DNA of 64,000 nt. It comes from JABSOG01 sp041583135. Lineage in GTDB: Bacteria > Pseudomonadota > Gammaproteobacteria > Enterobacterales > Alteromonadaceae. Position 1 is the stretch's first letter. The number at the start of each line of letters is the position of its first letter. Below, one piece after another: positions 24,726 to 34,106 of the stretch. Both the position numbers and the translations under genes were made by a program. Below the pieces are notes generated by a model that was not told the DNA's origin, searched no databases, and worked only from the letters and a program-made list of their open reading frames with translations. Location of the stretch: positions 1 through 64,000 of the forward strand of contig JBFHGJ010000010.1 of assembly GCA_041583135.1 (NCBI GenBank), given 5' to 3'.

Positions 24726-25667
24726 TTGGCTAAATCGGCATTTATCGAGCGGTTGCAACAACCTGGGCCTATTTTACTTGATGGTGGGCTGTCCAATCAG
24801 CTTGAAGCGCGAGGTTGTGATTTAGACCATCCTTTATGGTCGGCGCTGTTGCTGCTGCAAAACCCTGAGGAAATTGTCAAAGTACACCTTGATTATTTGC
24901 AAGCTGGTGCCCAGTGTTTGATCACCGCCAGCTATCAAGCGTCGGTTTTAGGCTTTGCGGCAATGGGATTGAGTGAGCGGCAAAGTCGCGAGCTGATAGT
25001 TCGCTCGGTCGATTTGGCGAGAAAAGCCATTGCGCAATTTAGCAAAACTCATCCTGATGTCGTGCCTATGCCTTTGGTTGCAGCCAGTATTGGTCCCTAT
25101 GGCGCCTATTTGGCAGATGGTACGGAGTATCATGGCCGCTACAATGCCAACGCCGAGCAGCTTAAAGCGTTTCATCGACAAAGGTTGTTGTGGCTCGACA
25201 ATAGCGAGGCCGATGTATTGGCGTTAGAAACCATACCCAACAGAGTCGAGGTGGCAGTTTTGGCCGAGCTGCTGCACGGTGTCAGTACGCCCGCTTGGTT
25301 GAGTTTGGCCTGTGCCGATGGTGAGCGGCTCAATGATGGTAGTGAAATTGCACCTGTGTTGGCAGGCTTGGCCGAGCATCCTAACATTCAAGCCGTGGGC
25401 GTCAATTGTACCAAACCCCAATATGTGCCGGCATTGATCGATACAATAAAACGGCACGCACCGCATAAAGCCATTGTGGTCTATCCCAATTCCGCTGAAC
25501 AATATCATTGCGAGGATAAATCTTGGTCCGGTCAGTGTGATACCGAACAGTATGGCCGACAAGCGCTCGATTGGTATCGGGCAGGGGCTAAAATCATTGG
25601 TGGTTGTTGTCGTATCGGCCCTCATCATATCGCTGCGGTCAAAGCCAAAATTATGCTTGAAAAATAA
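24726..25667 (+). CDS. mmuM: Homocysteine S-methyltransferase
   Basis: This 313-aa cytosolic enzyme transfers a methyl group from S-methylmethionine (or S-adenosylmethionine) to homocysteine, giving methionine. Evidence includes the N-terminal ILLDGGLSNQLE, ITASYQAS, the (beta-alpha)8 barrel pattern, AASIGPYGAYLADG, the zinc Cys in GVNCTKP and the closing zinc pair IGGCCRIGP. All three zinc cysteines are present. The length fits MmuM (about 310). GAAGGGG at 24712-24718 lies 7 nt before the TTG at 24726, so TTG is preferred to the GTG at 24720, which would be 1 nt from the ribosome site. The S-methylmethionine permease MmuP is not adjacent. Confidence 0.92.
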   Translation: MAKSAFIERLQQPGPILLDGGLSNQLEARGCDLDHPLWSALLLLQNPEEIVKVHLDYLQAGAQCLITASYQASVLGFAAMGLSERQSRELIVRSVDLARKAIAQFSKTHPDVVPMPLVAASIGPYGAYLADGTEYHGRYNANAEQLKAFHRQRLLWLDNSEADVLALETIPNRVEVAVLAELLHGVSTPAWLSLACADGERLNDGSEIAPVLAGLAEHPNIQAVGVNCTKPQYVPALIDTIKRHAPHKAIVVYPNSAEQYHCEDKSWSGQCDTEQYGRQALDWYRAGAKIIGGCCRIGPHHIAAVKAKIMLEK

Positions 25668-25790
25668 ACATTTACTTTACATTCGTACACATTTAATCTG
25701 CGCTTACTTGCTGCTGTCGGGCGTATTTTACGCTATGCTAACGTGATCGGCGCACAGGGGCGCTCAAATTAGTTTTTGCCAGGAATGATA

Positions 25791-26939
25791 ATGAAGAATA
25801 ATTTCACTGCCGTATTGTCGGATAAGCTGCCATCTCGTACTCTTTTCTCTGTTTTGCTGTTGTCGTTGTCACTGGGTTTGAGCGGTTGTTCAAAGCCAGA
25901 TGATCAGCAAGCCAAAGGGGCTGAAAAGCCAACTGAAGCGAAAAAGGAGGCAGAAAAAGCCCCGGTGCCGGTGGAAGTGGTTAATCCTCATCGCGGCGCG
26001 ATCCAAAAAACCTATCGCACCATCACCACATTGGAAGCTGAAAATGAAGCCGATGTGGTCGCCCGTTCAACCGGTATTGTTGAAAAACTGTTGGTAGAAG
26101 AAGGCGATATGGTAGAAAAAGGTCAGCTGTTGGCACAGCTTGATGTCGAGCAGTTGCAATTGGAACTAGAGCAAAATCAGGCCACCCTCAATAAACTGAA
26201 AAACGAACTTGACCGACAAAAGACCTTAGCTCAGCGTAAATTAGGTCAATCGGATATGTTAGACCGCGCCAAATTCGAATACCAATCACAAAAGGCGCAG
26301 TACGAGCTGTCAAAACTTAGGCTGCGTTATGCCTCTATCAAAGCCCCTATCAGCGGTATCATTACCGAGCGCCTAATCAAATCGGGTAATCTCATTCGCG
26401 ACAACGACAGGCTGTTCAAAATTGTCGATTTAAACACTTTGGTGGCGATTTTACATCTGCCTGAAAAAGAGCTGGGTAATGTTAAAACCAAGCAGCAGGT
26501 GGTAATGGATATCGATGCGATGCAGGGGACGCCGGTGGTTGGTGTTATCGACCGTATTCGCCCAGCCATCGATACTGACACTGGCACGTTCAGGGTGGTC
26601 GCCAAATTGAACAATCCCAACGGCTTTTTAAAGTCTGGCATGTTCGGTAAGGTTGAGGTGGTGTTCGATGTGCATCAAAACAGCTTGATCATTCAACAGG
26701 ATGCGGCAATTACCCAAGATAATCGCTCTCATGTCTTTGTGGTCAAAGACGGCAAAGCGCTGCAAACGCCAATCGTCACTGGGTTTGAACACAATGGTCT
26801 GGTTGAAATTCTCGACGGATTAAGTGAGTCGGACGAAGTGATCATTACAGGGCAGCAGGTGCTAAAACATGAAACCAAGGTTGCGATTGTCAATCAACAA
26901 GCGCAGACAGAGCCAAGCACGGCGACACTCAATAAGTAA
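25791..26939 (+). CDS. RND efflux periplasmic adaptor (membrane fusion) lipoprotein
   Basis: This 382-aa adaptor starts at ATG 25791 with AGGA 6 nt upstream. The lipobox LSGC marks a lipidated, inner-membrane-anchored periplasmic protein; a Lys/Glu/Pro-rich linker follows. Family features in order are the beta-barrel start PVEVVNPHRG, the lipoyl half-motif VEKLLVEEGDMVEKGQLLAQLD, a ~70-residue alpha-helical hairpin (LELEQNQATLNKLKNELDRQ), the second lipoyl half IKAPISGIITER, the barrel GVIDRIRPAIDTDTGTFRVVA, and a membrane-proximal domain. It links an RND pump to an outer membrane channel. The two pump genes follow at once (15 bp), forming one operon. No TolC homologue is in the window. Confidence 0.94.
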   Translation: MKNNFTAVLSDKLPSRTLFSVLLLSLSLGLSGCSKPDDQQAKGAEKPTEAKKEAEKAPVPVEVVNPHRGAIQKTYRTITTLEAENEADVVARSTGIVEKLLVEEGDMVEKGQLLAQLDVEQLQLELEQNQATLNKLKNELDRQKTLAQRKLGQSDMLDRAKFEYQSQKAQYELSKLRLRYASIKAPISGIITERLIKSGNLIRDNDRLFKIVDLNTLVAILHLPEKELGNVKTKQQVVMDIDAMQGTPVVGVIDRIRPAIDTDTGTFRVVAKLNNPNGFLKSGMFGKVEVVFDVHQNSLIIQQDAAITQDNRSHVFVVKDGKALQTPIVTGFEHNGLVEILDGLSESDEVIITGQQVLKHETKVAIVNQQAQTEPSTATLNK

Positions 26940-26954
26940 GCAGGGTTTAGCATC

Positions 26955-29900
26955 ATGAATTTAATTGCAATTGCTATTCGCCGTCCGGTGACTGTGGCCA
27001 TGTTTACTTTGGCGGCCTTGGTCTTTGGGATGGTGGTGGTCGGACGTATCGGCTTTAATCTGCTACCTGAGTTAAGTTATCCGACTCTGACCGTGCGCAC
27101 CGACTTTCCTGGCGCGGCGCCTGCTGAGGTTGAAAACCTGATCTCCCGACCATTGGAAGGGGTTTTGGGCACCATCAAAGGTTTGCGACAGGTACGCTCG
27201 GTATCTAAAGCCGGGCGTTCGGACATTTATTTGGAATTTCGCTGGGGGGCCAACATTGATGCCGCCAGCCTAGATGTCAGGGAAAAACTGGAACAGGTGC
27301 AGTTACCCTTAGAGGTTGAGCCTTCTTCTTTGTTGCGATTTAATCCCAATAACGATCCTATTATCCGCATGAGCTTGAGTGTCGCCAATGATAAGAGCGA
27401 TGGCGACAGCTCAGTAGGTGCCAGCCATGATCAAGCCGCACTCAGTCAACTGCGCCGCTACGCCGATATTCAGCTCTCAAGACGCATGGAAACCGTTGAA
27501 GGGGTAGCTGCGACCAAGGCATCCGGGGGCTTGGAAGATGAAATTCAGATCTTGCTCGACCAATCGCAATTGGCGCAGCTCAATTTAACCGTCGATGATA
27601 TTGCCGCACGATTGCGCACGCAAAATATCAATATGAGTGGTGGTCAGATCCACAATGGTCAACAGCAATTGCTGGTGCGTACTTTTAACGAGTTTCGCAG
27701 TTTGGCGGATTTTGCCAATACCATTGTGATGTCGAAAGACGGCAAGGTGGTGCGCCTCAAAGACGTCGCTACCGTCGCATTTTCCCATAAAGACCCTATT
27801 GCTGTTATTCGTCACAATGGTGAGCAGGCCGTTGAAGTGGCCATTTATAAAGAAGGTGATGCCAATACCGTCAAGGTGGCAAAGGCGGTGCACAAACAAT
27901 TGGCAAAGCTGCGTAAGGACCTGCCCGATGGTATGAAGTTAACGGTATTGACCGATGCTTCAACGTTCATTTCTCAGGCCATCAGTGAGTTGATGTCGTC
28001 TGCCATCGTCGGTGGCTTGCTGGCGATGATCATCATTTATTTGTTTTTAGGTGAGATTGGACCGACGATCATTATCTCGGCGACGATCCCGTTGTCGGTA
28101 GTGATCACCTTTAATTTGATGTTTGGTGCCAGCATCGATTTGAACATCATGTCTTTGGGCGGCTTGGCGCTGGCGGTGGGGATGTTGGTGGACAACGCCA
28201 TTGTGGTGCTTGAGAACATTGCCCGTAAAAAAGAGCAGGGGCTGTCGTTGGCGCGCTCGGCATACGAGGGCACCAGTGAGGTTTCCGGGGCCATTACGGC
28301 ATCGACGCTCACAACCATTGCGGTATTCTTACCACTGATTTTTGTTGAAGGCATTGCCGGTCAGTTGTTTGCCGATCAGGCCCTGACCATCACTTTTTCA
28401 TTGATCGTTTCTTTGTTGGTGGCGCTGACACTTATTCCGACAATGGCGGCACACAGTTTGGAACCGGCAAAAGAAAAGGCGCTACTCAAGCGCAGCGACA
28501 AGCCTTGGTATAAGCGTTTGCTGTTATCGCCGATTGAGTTATTGGTGATGGCCATTGCCCTGCTGTTTTTGCTGGTCAAATCGTTGTTTTGGTTGATTGC
28601 CAAGCTGTTTGGTCTGGTGTTTATTCCCACCAAAATGGTATTTAACAAGCTGTTTAACGCGTTTGCCCTGTTTTATGAGGTGCTGTTGAAATTGGCCCTC
28701 AAAGCTAAGTTACTGACGCTACTGGTGGCCTTTGCGCTGCTCGGGTTTAGCTTGCAGTTGGTAAAAACCTTACCGACAGTGGTGTTGCCGGAAATGGCGC
28801 AAGGTGAGTTGCTGGTTAAGGTAGAATATGTCCCGGGGACGGCCATTGAACTGACCGACTTAAAAGTGATTTCCTTGTCGAAAAAACTGCTGGCCGTCGA
28901 TGGTGTCAAAGAGGTGTTTGCTACCGCAGGTTCGGGCAATAAGCTCACCGCCAACCCGGAAAAAGAAGGGGAAAACCGCGCCGAGTTCCGTTTGTTACTT
29001 GAAGATAACCTTGCTAGAAGCAAAGAAAACCAACTGCTGGCGCAGATCCGTCAGCTGTTGGCCAGCCAATCGCAAAGCCTTTCGGCGGAAGCAACCCGAC
29101 CGCAGTTGTTTAGCTTTTCAACACCGCTGAGTATTGAAGTTTATGGTTATGACATTGAGCTGTTGAAGCAAACCGCAGATCAACTGGTGAGCAAGCTCAA
29201 TCAGTCGTCACGATTTATCGATGTACATTCCAATTTGAAAAACGGTTACCCGGAGGCGCAGATCACTTTTGATCAGGAGAAAATGGCCCATTTAGGGCTG
29301 TCTATCGAACAGGCCAATACGGCGGTGGTGAACGCGATTCGCGGCAACACGGCAACCCGCTACCGTTTGAAAGATCAACAAGTGGATGTTTTGGTTAGGT
29401 TAGAAGAAAGTGCCCGTGATGAAATTGCCGATATTTCAGAGCTTATCATCAACCCGTTTGCCAGCAAGCCGGTGCCGCTTTATGCCGTGGCGGATATTGT
29501 GCAGACAACAGGACCGAGTGAGATCACCCGTATCGACCAGCAGCGGGTCGCTTTGATAGAAGGGCAATTACGGTATGGCGGTATTGGTGAGGCGATAGTC
29601 GAGGCCGAACAGCTGCTTAAAGATGTGCGTTTACCCTTTGGCATCAATATGCAGTTTGGCGGGCAAAGTGAAGAGATGGATCGCAGCTATTCCAGCTTGT
29701 TGATGGCACTGGCGCTGGCGGTGTTTTTGGTTTATCTGGTGATGGCGTCACAGTTTGAATCGCTATTACATCCGTTCATTATCTTGTTGAGTATTCCGCT
29801 GGCGCTGGTCGGCGCAGTTGGGGCTTTGGTCGTGACTCAAACCGAATTGTCGGTTGTGGTGTTTTTAGGACTTATCATGCTCGCTGGTATTGTGGTCAAT

Positions 29901-30254
29901 AATGCCATTGTACTTATCGATAAAATCAACCAGTTACGACAAGGTGGTAGTGAAAAGCTCGATGCCATTATCGAAGCGGGTAAGGCAAGGCTTAGGCCGA
30001 TTATGATGACGACACTGACCACCACACTTGGCATGATCCCGCTTGCGATGGGATTGGGCGAAGGCACCGAGATCAGAGCGCCGATGGCCATTACTGTGAT
30101 TGGCGGCTTGCTCGCTTCGACCTTGTTGACTTTGGTCGTGGTGCCGGTGATGTATCAGATCTTAGATAGAAAAGATTACAGTGACAGTATTGCCCAAGAG
30201 TTGGCAGAGCTTGAGCGTGCAGACCAGCACGTCGAGCCGCAAAGAGGCGCCTAA
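26955..30254 (+). CDS. RND efflux pump inner-membrane subunit 1 (HAE1/AcrB-type)
   Basis: This 1099-aa protein has 12 predicted membrane helices and two large periplasmic loops. Typical AcrB-family motifs are IAIRRPVTVAMF at TM1, GFNLLPELSYPTL, the porter domain LISRPLEGVLGTIKGL, TM4 GMLVDNAIVVLENI, TM10 GIVVNNAIVLIDKIN and RPIMMTTLTTTLGMIPLA. The proton-relay motif in TM4 is Asp-Asn rather than the Asp-Asp of E. coli AcrB, as in a large branch of environmental RND proteins. About 60 extra hydrophobic residues (about 515-575, LLLSPIELLVMAIALLFLL) after TM6 make it longer than its partner. It exports hydrophobic or amphiphilic compounds by proton antiport; substrates are unknown. The next pump gene starts 3 bp after its stop. 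Confidence 0.94.
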   Translation: MNLIAIAIRRPVTVAMFTLAALVFGMVVVGRIGFNLLPELSYPTLTVRTDFPGAAPAEVENLISRPLEGVLGTIKGLRQVRSVSKAGRSDIYLEFRWGANIDAASLDVREKLEQVQLPLEVEPSSLLRFNPNNDPIIRMSLSVANDKSDGDSSVGASHDQAALSQLRRYADIQLSRRMETVEGVAATKASGGLEDEIQILLDQSQLAQLNLTVDDIAARLRTQNINMSGGQIHNGQQQLLVRTFNEFRSLADFANTIVMSKDGKVVRLKDVATVAFSHKDPIAVIRHNGEQAVEVAIYKEGDANTVKVAKAVHKQLAKLRKDLPDGMKLTVLTDASTFISQAISELMSSAIVGGLLAMIIIYLFLGEIGPTIIISATIPLSVVITFNLMFGASIDLNIMSLGGLALAVGMLVDNAIVVLENIARKKEQGLSLARSAYEGTSEVSGAITASTLTTIAVFLPLIFVEGIAGQLFADQALTITFSLIVSLLVALTLIPTMAAHSLEPAKEKALLKRSDKPWYKRLLLSPIELLVMAIALLFLLVKSLFWLIAKLFGLVFIPTKMVFNKLFNAFALFYEVLLKLALKAKLLTLLVAFALLGFSLQLVKTLPTVVLPEMAQGELLVKVEYVPGTAIELTDLKVISLSKKLLAVDGVKEVFATAGSGNKLTANPEKEGENRAEFRLLLEDNLARSKENQLLAQIRQLLASQSQSLSAEATRPQLFSFSTPLSIEVYGYDIELLKQTADQLVSKLNQSSRFIDVHSNLKNGYPEAQITFDQEKMAHLGLSIEQANTAVVNAIRGNTATRYRLKDQQVDVLVRLEESARDEIADISELIINPFASKPVPLYAVADIVQTTGPSEITRIDQQRVALIEGQLRYGGIGEAIVEAEQLLKDVRLPFGINMQFGGQSEEMDRSYSSLLMALALAVFLVYLVMASQFESLLHPFIILLSIPLALVGAVGALVVTQTELSVVVFLGLIMLAGIVVNNAIVLIDKINQLRQGGSEKLDAIIEAGKARLRPIMMTTLTTTLGMIPLAMGLGEGTEIRAPMAITVIGGLLASTLLTLVVVPVMYQILDRKDYSDSIAQELAELERADQHVEPQRGA

Positions 30255-30257
30255 ACG

Positions 30258-33200
30258 ATGTGGTTTACTAAGCTTGCTTTGACACGACCTGTCACCATTT
30301 CTATGGTATTTGTTTGCGCCTTGGTGATGGGGATGGCGGCAACGCGTATGTTGCCGCTGGAATATTTGCCGAGCATTCAGTTTCCCGGTGTGTTTATTCA
30401 GGCCAATTATCCTGGCGGTACGCCTGAAGAAGTTGAAAAGAACATCACCAAACCGCTTGAAGAAGCATTGGCGACTATGGGTGGGGTGGACACGATGCAA
30501 TCGACCAGTCGTGAAGGCCAGTCCACCATCTTTATTCTGTTTGGCTGGGGGGTTAACGCCAAGTTAAAAGGGGTAGAGGCGAGGGAAAAGGTCGATGGTG
30601 TGAAATCTCAGTTGCCTGAGGATTTACGCCGGGTGTTTATCTACACCGGCAGTACCAATGACCAGCCGATTATGGAAGCCAGACTGTCGGCCAATACCGA
30701 TTTGTCCGATTCTTTTGAGGTACTCAATCGTCAGCTTAAACAACGGCTTGAGCGCATCCCCGGGGTGGCACGGGTGAGCATTGAAGGGGTGGCGGCCAAG
30801 ACCTATCAAATTGAACTGATGCCTGAGCGCCTTGCGGCGTTTCACTTAGATGCCAATCAGCTGCTTAACCGCCTGCGCAATGCCAACTCGTTAATCTCCG
30901 CCGGGGAAGTCAAATCCGAGCGCAGCAGCTTTCGCATCACGCTTAACCAACAATTTGCCAGCTTAAATGATATCAAGCAGTTTGTGGTTCATGACAATGG
31001 CCTTAAGCTTGAAGATGTCGCTAAGGTGTCATACGCCAAAGATGAGATCACCGAAGGGCGACACTTAGACAGAAAGTATGCCGTAGGGATAGGCATCACC
31101 AGAGAGGCCGATGCCAATTTGGTTGCTACCGCCGATGCGGTTAAAGAAGAACTGAAACGGATTGAGCAGATGCCGGATTTTGATGGCATTGAGATTTATG
31201 TGATGAACAACCAAGCCGATGGTGTGGTGGCGTCGTTAAAAGACATTATCGAATCGGGTTTGGTAGGTTTCTTACTGTCGTCTTTGGTGTTGTTTGTCTT
31301 TTTAAAGGACATTCGCTTGACGCTTATCGTGTCGTTGGCGGTGCCGTTTTCGCTCTTTATTACCATGGCGGTGATGTATTTTCTCGGTATCTCCCTCAAC
31401 ATTTTGTCGATGATGGGATTGATGCTGGCGATCGGGATGTTGGTTGATAATGCGGTGGTGGTGAGCGAAAGTATTTTCGGCTATCGCCAGCAGTTGCCGG
31501 GTAAGCCCGTTGAGGCGGCGATGAAAGGGGTGAAAGATGTCGGTGTGCCGGTAGTTGCCGGAACCTTGACGACAGCGATTGTGTTTTTGCCCAATGTCAT
31601 CGGTGAGATGAACGATGTGACCATGTTTATCTCTAATGTGGCCTATACCATTGTGCTTTCTTTGGCGGCGTCTTTGTTTATTGCTACTACCGTCATTCCT
31701 TTATGTCTAAGCCGTCTTAAGACCCGACATACCAATGTCAGTCATACCGATACCATTAAAGAGCATGGCCGCTATAGCCGCTTTTTATCGTGGATGATGG
31801 TGCATCCGAAACTGTCGGGTGTCATTGTTTTAGCGCTGCTTGGCTCGGTGGTTATTCCGAAGCAGTTTGTCAAAATGGATATGTTTCCTGAAGAAGAAAG
31901 TGCGCAGGTTGAGATTGAATACAACATCAATGACGAATATGAGCTTGAAAAGGTAGAGCAGTCGGTTAGAAAAATAGAAGACTTTTTATATGCTAACCGT
32001 GAAGCCCTTGATATTGAAAGTGTTTATAGCTGGTATGCGATTGATAATGCGCGCTCTAACCTGATTTTGGTGGCGCCGGAAAAACGCACCAAAACCAACA
32101 AAGAGATCAAAGATTATCTCGAGAAAAACCTGCCTTTGATAGCCACGGGCAATCCGGGTTTTAATCGTAACCGTAGTGGTGCATCTGAGGCGTTGAGTAT
32201 TGGTATTAATGGTGAAGATACCGAGACTTTGCTGAAACTCTCTGAGCAAATTGAACCATTGCTGAAAACCATTAAAGGGGTGACTCAGGTGGTTCCCGGA
32301 ACGCGCGACGGTTCACAAGAGGTGCGGGTGGTGCTTGATCCTCAAAAGCTCAATCAACTGGGACTGACGCCGCAACAGGTTGCCTCGTCTATCTCTATCG
32401 CTCTGAGAAAGCAGCAGCTTAAGACGTTTCGTTCGATTTATGGTGAGGTTGATATCTCGCTTACCTTTGCCGGTCAAAAAGAGGCGCGTTTATCTGATTT
32501 GGCGGGACTGCCAATAGAACTGCCCAACCCTAAGCCGGGGGGGAATCGCAATGTGCGCCTTGACGCGGTGGCCGATTTGACGGTGACGCGCTCTATGCCA
32601 AGCATTACCCGTTACGATAGAAGAACCTCCATTCGACTGAATATATCCTATACCGACACTACGGCAGCAGAGGTAAGGGAAGCGGCCAACAAATTGATGA
32701 AAGATATTCCGCTGCCGACAGGATACAGTTGGGGTTATGGTCGCAGTACCGAGCGTGAAGCCAGAAACCTTAAATCATTGTCGCTCAATCTTGGTTTGGC
32801 TGCGCTGATGATATTTATTGTGATGGCGGCTTTGTTTGAGTCGTTGATGTTGCCGCTGGCGGTGATCACCTCCATCGTTTTTGCTGTGGTGGGGGTTTAT
32901 TGGTATTTCTTCATCACCGGCACCATGTTTACCATGATGGCGTTTATCGGCATATTGGTGTTGATGGGGGTTGTGGTTAACAATGGCATTGTGTTGGTCG
33001 ATAGAATTCATCATTACCGCAAATTGGGGGTCGAGAGAAAAGAGGCGGTGCTTCATGCGGCCAACGACCGTATCAGGCCGATACTGATGACTGTGCTGAC
33101 GACCATTTTGGGATTGTTGCCCTTGAGTATTGGTGAGACCCAACTTGGCGGTGAAGGCCCTCCTTACTATCCGATGGCCAGAGCGGTCATTGGTGGCTTG

Positions 33201-33359
33201 GGTTATTCAACCATTGCCACTTTGATCTGTTTGCCGGTGATTTATCTGTTTTTGGACTACACCCGAGAGTTTTTCGCCAACCTTTGGCGCTCGGTGGGCC
33301 AAGGCGGCACCCGCTGGAGCCTGCGTGGCGGCAAACTCAGCTCAAGAGTCAAACCCTAA
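30258..33359 (+). CDS. RND efflux pump inner-membrane subunit 2 (HAE1/AcrB-type)
   Basis: This 1033-aa protein is a second, clearly different RND pump subunit starting at ATG 30258, with GAGGCGCC upstream inside the preceding gene's end. Motifs are LALTRPVTISMVF (TM1), PLEYLPSIQFPGV, NITKPLEEALATMGGV, TM4 GMLVDNAVVVSESIFG, TM10 GVVVNNGIVLVDRIHH and RPILMTVLTTILGLLPLS. TM4 again has Asp-Asn. Two unlike pump subunits behind one adaptor recall the MdtABC/TriABC-like heteromultimeric pumps, in which B and C subunits form a mixed trimer; that arrangement is inferred here. The C-terminal ~20 residues are basic and cytosolic. A 14-15-bp hairpin after the stop ends the operon. Confidence 0.94.
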   Translation: MWFTKLALTRPVTISMVFVCALVMGMAATRMLPLEYLPSIQFPGVFIQANYPGGTPEEVEKNITKPLEEALATMGGVDTMQSTSREGQSTIFILFGWGVNAKLKGVEAREKVDGVKSQLPEDLRRVFIYTGSTNDQPIMEARLSANTDLSDSFEVLNRQLKQRLERIPGVARVSIEGVAAKTYQIELMPERLAAFHLDANQLLNRLRNANSLISAGEVKSERSSFRITLNQQFASLNDIKQFVVHDNGLKLEDVAKVSYAKDEITEGRHLDRKYAVGIGITREADANLVATADAVKEELKRIEQMPDFDGIEIYVMNNQADGVVASLKDIIESGLVGFLLSSLVLFVFLKDIRLTLIVSLAVPFSLFITMAVMYFLGISLNILSMMGLMLAIGMLVDNAVVVSESIFGYRQQLPGKPVEAAMKGVKDVGVPVVAGTLTTAIVFLPNVIGEMNDVTMFISNVAYTIVLSLAASLFIATTVIPLCLSRLKTRHTNVSHTDTIKEHGRYSRFLSWMMVHPKLSGVIVLALLGSVVIPKQFVKMDMFPEEESAQVEIEYNINDEYELEKVEQSVRKIEDFLYANREALDIESVYSWYAIDNARSNLILVAPEKRTKTNKEIKDYLEKNLPLIATGNPGFNRNRSGASEALSIGINGEDTETLLKLSEQIEPLLKTIKGVTQVVPGTRDGSQEVRVVLDPQKLNQLGLTPQQVASSISIALRKQQLKTFRSIYGEVDISLTFAGQKEARLSDLAGLPIELPNPKPGGNRNVRLDAVADLTVTRSMPSITRYDRRTSIRLNISYTDTTAAEVREAANKLMKDIPLPTGYSWGYGRSTEREARNLKSLSLNLGLAALMIFIVMAALFESLMLPLAVITSIVFAVVGVYWYFFITGTMFTMMAFIGILVLMGVVVNNGIVLVDRIHHYRKLGVERKEAVLHAANDRIRPILMTVLTTILGLLPLSIGETQLGGEGPPYYPMARAVIGGLGYSTIATLICLPVIYLFLDYTREFFANLWRSVGQGGTRWSLRGGKLSSRVKP

Positions 33360-33372
33360 CAAATATCAAGAG

Positions 33373-33422
33373 GTCAGGCACCAAAAAGAAGGCTTGTTCC
33401 TATATTTTTGGTGTCTGACACC
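33373..33422. repeat. Hairpin containing the 13-bp GGTGTC-T-GACACC palindrome
   Basis: Arm 33373-33387 (G then TCAGGCACCAAAAA) pairs with TTTTTGGTGTCTGA plus C (33405-33419), with one G-T pair. The right arm overlaps the palindrome GGTGTCTGACACC (33410-33422), which also occurs as GGTGTCAGACACC at 57420-57432. Position between convergent stops (33359 and 33486) suggests it also terminates transcription. Confidence 0.7.
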
Positions 33423-33485
33423 AAATCTTAAGGTGTCGGCTCCTTGAGCGACAATCCCTGCCAAACGGAGATAAAATCGTTAGAG

Positions 33486-34094
33486 TTAGAGCCAGCCTTT
33501 TTGGTGGGCGATTCGGGCGGCTTCTATGCGGTTTTTGGCGTCGAGCTTGCTGGCCGCCGATGAGAGGTAATTGCGTACGGTGCCTGCGCTTAAATGGAGC
33601 TTTTCGGCGATCTGTTCGGTGCTGTCACCGTCTTTGGCCAGACGCAGGGCTTGGCGTTCTTTATCGCTTAATGGGTCTACTTCCATCCATGCGTCGGCGA
33701 CAAGTTCTGGGGCAATGGATTTACCGCCGCAGTGGATTTTACGGATCGCAGCGATGAGGTCGTCTGAGGGGGCGTCTTTGAGCAGATAGCCTCTGACGCC
33801 TGCATCCATTGCCCGGCGCAAATACCCGGCTCGAGAGAAGGTGGTGACAATGATCACTTTTGGGCCGAGCTTGAGTTTACTTATCTGCTGGCTCAGCTCA
33901 ATGCCGGTCATGTTCGGCATTTCAATATCGGTGATCACGATATCGACGGCTTCTGTACTATCTGTTAAATATTCAAGGGCCTGTTTGCCATCTTTGGCTT
34001 GGTAAGTCACCTGCATGTCTGCTTCTAGGTCAAGCAGAGCCGACATTGCCCCAAGCAACATACCTTGATCTTCAGCGATCACTATTTTTATCAT
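33486..34094 (-). CDS. NarL/LuxR-family response regulator
   Basis: This 202-aa regulator starts at ATG 34094, with GGGG 6-9 nt upstream (GTG 34097 is possible). The N-terminal receiver has IVIAEDQGM, phospho-acceptor Asp in VITDIEMPNMTG, and Lys in GYLLKDAPSDDL. The C-terminal LuxR-type helix-turn-helix has LSDKERQALRLAKDGDSTEQ and LHLSAGTVRNYLSSAASKL. It is the partner of the DesK-like kinase immediately upstream (12 bp). By analogy with DesKR and YvfTU/LiaSR-like systems, it probably regulates the neighbouring ABC-2 exporter genes; this is inferred from gene order. Confidence 0.93.
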   Translation of the reverse strand: MIKIVIAEDQGMLLGAMSALLDLEADMQVTYQAKDGKQALEYLTDSTEAVDIVITDIEMPNMTGIELSQQISKLKLGPKVIIVTTFSRAGYLRRAMDAGVRGYLLKDAPSDDLIAAIRKIHCGGKSIAPELVADAWMEVDPLSDKERQALRLAKDGDSTEQIAEKLHLSAGTVRNYLSSAASKLDAKNRIEAARIAHQKGWL

Positions 34095-34106
34095 CACTTA
34101 CCCCTG

